From: Gluconacetobacter johannae
GTDB lineage: Bacteria > Pseudomonadota > Alphaproteobacteria > Acetobacterales > Acetobacteraceae
Length of the DNA: 64,000 nucleotides
NCBI RefSeq assembly: GCF_025994435.1
Contig: NZ_BAQK01000054.1
Span: 1 to 64,000 of the forward strand
Reading direction: 5' to 3'
In this document: positions 60,050-64,000 of the stretch, piece after piece
Layout: every line of letters starts with the position of its first letter
Position numbering within the stretch: the stretch's first letter is position 1
Program-made: the position numbers and the translations under genes
Notes under the pieces: model-generated
What the model saw: only the letters and a program-made list of their open reading frames with translations
What the model was told of the DNA's origin: nothing
Databases searched by the model: none

Positions 60050-61486
60050 TCAGACCTGCCGCGGTTCCAGCACCGCGCCTGTCGCGGGCTCGGCGTCCCG
60101 CGACCGACGCAGCGCCACGTAGCGCCGGACGCCGTACAGCGCCAGCACGAACAGGGCGCAGCCCAGGCTGGACAGGGCGGTCGCCCTTTGCCGCACGTCC
60201 AGCAGCATGGCGCTGTAGATTCCGCCCATCCCCGCCACCACGAGGTAATTGAGCCAGGGAAAGAACGGCAGCGTGGGAAATGCGAACCGATGGCCCGCCC
60301 GTTCCAGCCTGCCCCGCACCGCAAGATGCGCGGTGACGATCAGCATATAGACCAGCAGGATCACCGCCCCACTGGCGCCCAGCAGGAAGGCGAAGATCGT
60401 ATTCGGCGCCAGGATGGACGAAAACGCGACCAGCAGCCCGGAGAGGCTGCTGACGACGACGGCGCGCGTCGGCACCCCCTGCGCCGACACCCCGCCGAAC
60501 CAGCGCGGGGCCTCCCCCGCCGCCGCCAGCCCCAGCAGCACCCGCGAGGTGATGTAGATGCTGGAATTGAGGCAGGAAAAGATCGCGCTGAAGACCACCA
60601 ACTGGATAATCAACGCTGCTCCGGGGATGCCCATCGCCACCATCGCCGTCACGAAGGGCGAGTGTCCCGGCAGGATATCCGTCCAGGGCACCGAACACAG
60701 GATCAGCCCGATCGAGCTGACATAGAACAGCGAGATCCGCATGGCGGTGGTGCGGGTGACCCGTGCGATATTGGACTCGGCGTCTTCGGTCTCGGCGGCC
60801 GCGACGGTCGCCGTTTCCGACCCCATCATCGAGAACAGGATCGTCGGAATCATGCCCACGATCGCCAGCGCGCCATGCGGCATCGGGCCGCCATGCGCCG
60901 TCAGGTTCGCCATCACATGGGGGGCGTGGCCCAGCCCGTGCAGGACGAACAGCAGGCTGGTCCCGATGAACCCCACGACGCAGACCAGCTTGACCGCCGC
61001 CAGCCAGAATTCGCATTCGCCGAACAGATCGACCGATATCATGTTGATGAGCTTGACCATCAGCACCAGCAGCACCGCCAGCATCCAGATCGGCAGCGGC
61101 ACCCAGTCCCGCAGCAGGATGGCCCCCGCGATCGCCTCGCTGCCGATGACGATGACCCAGTAGAACCAGTACAGCCAGCCGCTGAGGAACCCGGCCCATT
61201 CGCCGTTGCCCAGCCGGATATAGTCGATGAACGACCCCCGGCCCGGCACGGCCAGCAGCATCTCGCCCAGCGCGCGCAGCACGACCATGACCAGCGCGCC
61301 GGTCGCCATGTAGCCCAGCAGGACGGCGGGCCCGGCCCCCGCCACGGCCACGCTGCTGCCCACGAACAGGCCCGCGCCGACGATGCCGCCGAACGCGATC
61401 ATCGAGACATGACGAGTCTTGAGCCTGCCCGGATCGGTCGATCCGGGCCGCCGCGAAAGTCCGGCCATCTGCTCGCCCCCTGTCAA
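60050..61486 (-). CDS. Amino acid permease (APC family)
   Basis: This is a 478-residue amino acid transporter with twelve expected helices. The consensus TRHVSMIAFGGIVGAGLFVG is followed by SSVAVAGAGPAVLLGYMATG and ALGEMLLAVPGRGSFIDYIR, the AAT-type signature (GABA, proline, aspartate/asparagine permeases). Helix segments such as FSAIFSCLNSSIYITSRVLL carry further family residues. Substrate is undetermined. The gene starts 14 bases downstream of the acs stop on the same strand, so they may share a transcript. Confidence 0.92.
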   Translation of the reverse strand: MTGGEQMAGLSRRPGSTDPGRLKTRHVSMIAFGGIVGAGLFVGSSVAVAGAGPAVLLGYMATGALVMVVLRALGEMLLAVPGRGSFIDYIRLGNGEWAGFLSGWLYWFYWVIVIGSEAIAGAILLRDWVPLPIWMLAVLLVLMVKLINMISVDLFGECEFWLAAVKLVCVVGFIGTSLLFVLHGLGHAPHVMANLTAHGGPMPHGALAIVGMIPTILFSMMGSETATVAAAETEDAESNIARVTRTTAMRISLFYVSSIGLILCSVPWTDILPGHSPFVTAMVAMGIPGAALIIQLVVFSAIFSCLNSSIYITSRVLLGLAAAGEAPRWFGGVSAQGVPTRAVVVSSLSGLLVAFSSILAPNTIFAFLLGASGAVILLVYMLIVTAHLAVRGRLERAGHRFAFPTLPFFPWLNYLVVAGMGGIYSAMLLDVRQRATALSSLGCALFVLALYGVRRYVALRRSRDAEPATGAVLEPRQV

Positions 61487-61500
61487 TTGCCGGGGAAACG

Positions 61501-63459
61501 TTACGGTACTGCGCCAGTCTGTTCAACAACCGCGACATCCACGATCAGCCGCTCGACGATCGTAGCGTCGGCCAGTGTCGACAGGTCGCCCAGCGCGTCC
61601 AGTTCGTTGCTGGCGATCTTGCGTAGCAGGCGCCTGACGATCTTGCCCGATCGCGTCTTGGGCAGGTCCGGCACGACATAGACCTGTTCGGGGGCCGCGT
61701 ATCGCCCGATCCCGCGGCTGATGACCAGGGCGGCTTCCTGCGCCAGGGCCGGGTCCGCCCCGCCGCGCGGCACGACGAAGACGACCAGCCCCTGGCCCTT
61801 CAGGTCGTGGGGCACGCCCACTGCGGCGCACTCGGCGAAACGATGATCGGTCGCGACCACGTCCTCGACCTCCGCCGTGCCGATGCGATGGCCGGACACG
61901 TTGATGACGTCGTCGATGCGGCCGGTGATCCAGTAATAGCCGTCCGCGTCCCGCCGCGCCCCGTCGCCGGAAAAATAATAGCCTTCATGGAACGAGAAAT
62001 AGGTCTGGCGAAAGCGCGCATGGTCGCCCCAGATGGTCCGGGCCTGCCCCGGCCACGACCGGGCGATGCACAGGCAGCCCTCGCCTTCGCCCGTGACGAT
62101 GCGGCCCTTGTCGTCCAGCAGCACGCACTCCACGCCCGGCAGCGGCAACGTCGCCGAACCGGGCTTCTGCGGCACGGCCGCCGGGACCGGGGCGATCAGG
62201 ATGCCGCCCGTTTCGGTCTGCCACCAGGTATCGACGACCGGGCAGCGGCCCCGGCCGACCACATCGTGGAACCACAGCCAGGCGTCGGCGCTGATCGGTT
62301 CGCCCACGCTGCCCAGCAGGCGCAGGCTGGACAGGGCATATCGGGCGACGACATCGTCGCCCTCGCGCATCAGGGCGCGGATCGCGGTGGGCGCGGTATA
62401 GAATGTCGTGACCTTGTGCGTGTCGATCACCTCCCACCACCGCCCCGGCGCGGGGTGGGACGGCAGCCCCTCGAACAGGACCACGGTACCGCCGTTCGCC
62501 AGCGGTCCGTAGACCACGTAGGTGTGGCCGGTGATCCAGCTGATGTCCGCCGTGCACCAGAAGATGTCGCCCGGCTTGTGGTCGAAGACCAGGGCATGGG
62601 TGTAGGACGCCCACACCATGTAGCCGCCGGTGGTATGGACCATGCCCTTGGGCTTGCCGGTGCTGCCCGAGGTATACAGGACGAACAGCGGGGCCTCGGC
62701 CTCCATGATGGCGGGCGCGCAGTCGGCCGCCGCCGCCGCCAGCAGGGGGGCCAGCGCCAGGTCGCGCCCGGCGCGCATCGGCGTTTCGGCGCCCGTCACG
62801 GCCAGGACCAGCACATGCCGCACATCATGCCCCGTGGCGCGCTCCAGGGCCTCGTCCATCGTCGGCTTCAGGGGGATGCGCTTGCCGCCCCGGCGCCCTT
62901 CGTCCGCGGTCAGGACGACGACGGCGCCGCTGTTCACCAGCCGGTCCGCCAGCCCTTCGGCCGAGAAGCCGCCGAACAGGACGACGTGAACCGCGCCGAT
63001 CCGCGCGCAGGCCAGCATCGCGACCACGCCTTCGACGACCATCGGCAGATGGATCGCCACCCGGTCGCCGCGCCCCACGCCCAGGTCGCGCAGCACGTTG
63101 GCCATCCGGCAGACCCGTTCATGCAGCGCCCGGTAGGTCAGCCGTTCGACCTGCCCCTCGTCCTGGCCCTGCCAGACCAGCGCGACCTGGTCGCCGCGTT
63201 CGGCCAGATGGCGGTCGAGGCAGGTGACGCTGGCATTGAGCCTGCCGTCCGCGAACCAGCGGATCGCGATGTCGCCCTCGAATGACGAGGACGACGCGAT
63301 GGTGGGAAACGAGGCCCACGCGATGCGTCCGGCCTGTTCCAGCCAGAACCGTTCCGGATGATGCAGCGCATCATCCTTCATCTGGCGCAGGCGGGCGGAA
63401 TCCACGGCGGCCTGCGCCGCGAAGGATGGGGGAGCGGGGAAAATTGATGATTCTGACAC
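61501..63459 (-). CDS. acs: Acetyl-CoA synthetase (AMP-forming)
   Basis: This 652-residue ligase activates acetate to acetyl-CoA through acetyl-AMP. Adenylate-forming motifs are LYTSGSTGKPKGMVHTTGGY, VVDTWWQTETGG (the Trp that restricts the pocket to acetate), YFSGDGARRDADGYYWITGR and the catalytic-Lys region LPKTRSGKIVRRLLRKI. The N-terminal part FWLEQAGRIAW is typical of Acs. In acetic acid bacteria it would allow growth on acetate after ethanol oxidation. A ScfR-like regulator gene lies 123 bases upstream on the same strand. Confidence 0.94.
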   Translation of the reverse strand: MSESSIFPAPPSFAAQAAVDSARLRQMKDDALHHPERFWLEQAGRIAWASFPTIASSSSFEGDIAIRWFADGRLNASVTCLDRHLAERGDQVALVWQGQDEGQVERLTYRALHERVCRMANVLRDLGVGRGDRVAIHLPMVVEGVVAMLACARIGAVHVVLFGGFSAEGLADRLVNSGAVVVLTADEGRRGGKRIPLKPTMDEALERATGHDVRHVLVLAVTGAETPMRAGRDLALAPLLAAAAADCAPAIMEAEAPLFVLYTSGSTGKPKGMVHTTGGYMVWASYTHALVFDHKPGDIFWCTADISWITGHTYVVYGPLANGGTVVLFEGLPSHPAPGRWWEVIDTHKVTTFYTAPTAIRALMREGDDVVARYALSSLRLLGSVGEPISADAWLWFHDVVGRGRCPVVDTWWQTETGGILIAPVPAAVPQKPGSATLPLPGVECVLLDDKGRIVTGEGEGCLCIARSWPGQARTIWGDHARFRQTYFSFHEGYYFSGDGARRDADGYYWITGRIDDVINVSGHRIGTAEVEDVVATDHRFAECAAVGVPHDLKGQGLVVFVVPRGGADPALAQEAALVISRGIGRYAAPEQVYVVPDLPKTRSGKIVRRLLRKIASNELDALGDLSTLADATIVERLIVDVAVVEQTGAVP

Positions 63460-63582
63460 GGCCTGTTCAATCCGTATGGGTTGATCGGTATGAAATCCGA
63501 TTTCTTGGGCGTCTTTTCCACTGGCGAATATAACGGCTTCGTCCCCGTGACACGAGCCTTATTCCCATGCCGGCTTTGGGGA

Positions 63583-64000
63583 TCAGCTATCCCCCGAACC
63601 GGACGACGGCACCGGGGTGAAGGTGAACGGAAGCGAATCCCGGCGATTGATGTCCGGCGCCAGGCGGTGATGCAAAGGGGGGAACGCACGCGACCGGCAT
63701 TCGGTCCATTCGCACAAATGACAGGAAATTCCAACAGGTATGGCCGGGGCCTGAAGATTCAGCCGATCGGAATAGACGATCTCGCCGGCCCGGGTGATGT
63801 CGCATCCCATGGCGATGGCATGCACCGGGCGGATATCGTTCCATCCGGTTGAAATGCCCGTGACCGTGCGCGAGAAGCACAGGAACGTCCGGCCGTCGGT
63901 GAACTGCGCCACCTGCGCCTGGGTGACGCCGGGCGTGGAAAAGCAGGTATTGGCGTTCCATTGCGGGCAGGAATTTCCCTGGCGCGGCACCGGAAAACCG
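63583..64000 (-). CDS. ScfR/RamB-like short-chain fatty acyl regulator, C-terminal part
   Basis: The frame runs off the right edge, so only the C-terminal part (at least 139 residues) is visible. It contains PRQGNSCPQWNANTCFSTPG, DGRTFLCFSRTVTGI, and VGISCHLCEWTECRSRAFPP, matching the C-terminal DUF2083-type domain with Cys motifs found in XRE-family short-chain fatty acyl regulators. The expected N-terminal helix-turn-helix and peptidase-like domains would lie beyond the window. Being upstream of acs on the same strand, it probably regulates acetate or propionate metabolism. A ribosome start inside the window is not required. Confidence 0.8.
   Translation of the reverse strand, partial: GFPVPRQGNSCPQWNANTCFSTPGVTQAQVAQFTDGRTFLCFSRTVTGISTGWNDIRPVHAIAMGCDITRAGEIVYSDRLNLQAPAIPVGISCHLCEWTECRSRAFPPLHHRLAPDINRRDSLPFTFTPVPSSGSGDS

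Noticed and set aside
59927..61681. 584-codon plus-strand frame across the amino acid permease gene
   Set aside because: Antisense shadow with extreme His/Gln/Asp content, typical of GC-rich opposite strands.

Overview
The window looks like chromosomal DNA of a GC-rich alphaproteobacterium, most likely an acetic acid bacterium (Acetobacteraceae, Gluconacetobacter/Komagataeibacter-like). I infer this from GC-rich wobble positions, tightly packed operons, the ABC-dependent polysaccharide export set, the dad D-alanine pathway, paired Old Yellow Enzymes and abundant IS debris. Genus is a guess. No rRNA or tRNA gene was seen.

Region 1 (1-10.4 kb) is a patchwork capsule/exopolysaccharide locus. 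Decayed IS630 and IS5 fragments border a visibly AT-richer five-gene cassette (cupin, two nucleotidyltransferase-like proteins, HAD phosphatase, GDPD-like protein) that probably makes a nucleotide-activated small-molecule decoration. It is followed by the ABC-2 exporter KpsT-KpsM-KpsE, another IS5 remnant, a GT4 glycosyltransferase and a divergent Wza/KpsD-type export lipoprotein.

Region 2 (10.4-31 kb) is mainly metabolism and transport: a KirBac-type channel with an altered filter (GYGV), small hypothetical proteins, a VOC protein, a purine nucleoside permease divergent from a TonB receptor, a DMT transporter, an ATC-hydrolase-like protein, a CHAD protein, a LysR regulator divergent from an OYE-SDR pair, an IS4-family insertion with an 11-bp target duplication but a frameshifted transposase, and an amino-acid block (tautomerase, class III aminotransferase, Lrp, alanine racemase, DadA, MocR regulator).

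Region 3 (31-42 kb) is a complete type I-E CRISPR-Cas locus on the minus strand: cas3, then cse1-cse2-cas7-cas5-cas6e-cas1-cas2 in overlapping order, a short AT-rich leader, and an array of 29 repeats and 28 spacers with an exact 61-bp period.

Region 4 (42-64 kb) holds DoxX, SelO, a DUF4010 membrane protein, a candidate SAM-I-clan riboswitch ahead of a threonine aldolase-LysE exporter pair, a molybdate/tungstate uptake operon with a fused permease-ATPase gene, TRIC and UPF0114 membrane proteins, an M61 peptidase, an MFS-OYE pair, a fatty acid desaturase, an SDR, a dienelactone hydrolase, an amino acid permease, acetyl-CoA synthetase and the C-terminal end of a ScfR-like regulator cut by the window edge. 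The least expected signals are the riboswitch, the AT-rich capsule cassette, the molybdate operon with tandem 22-bp upstream repeats, and the channel filter change.
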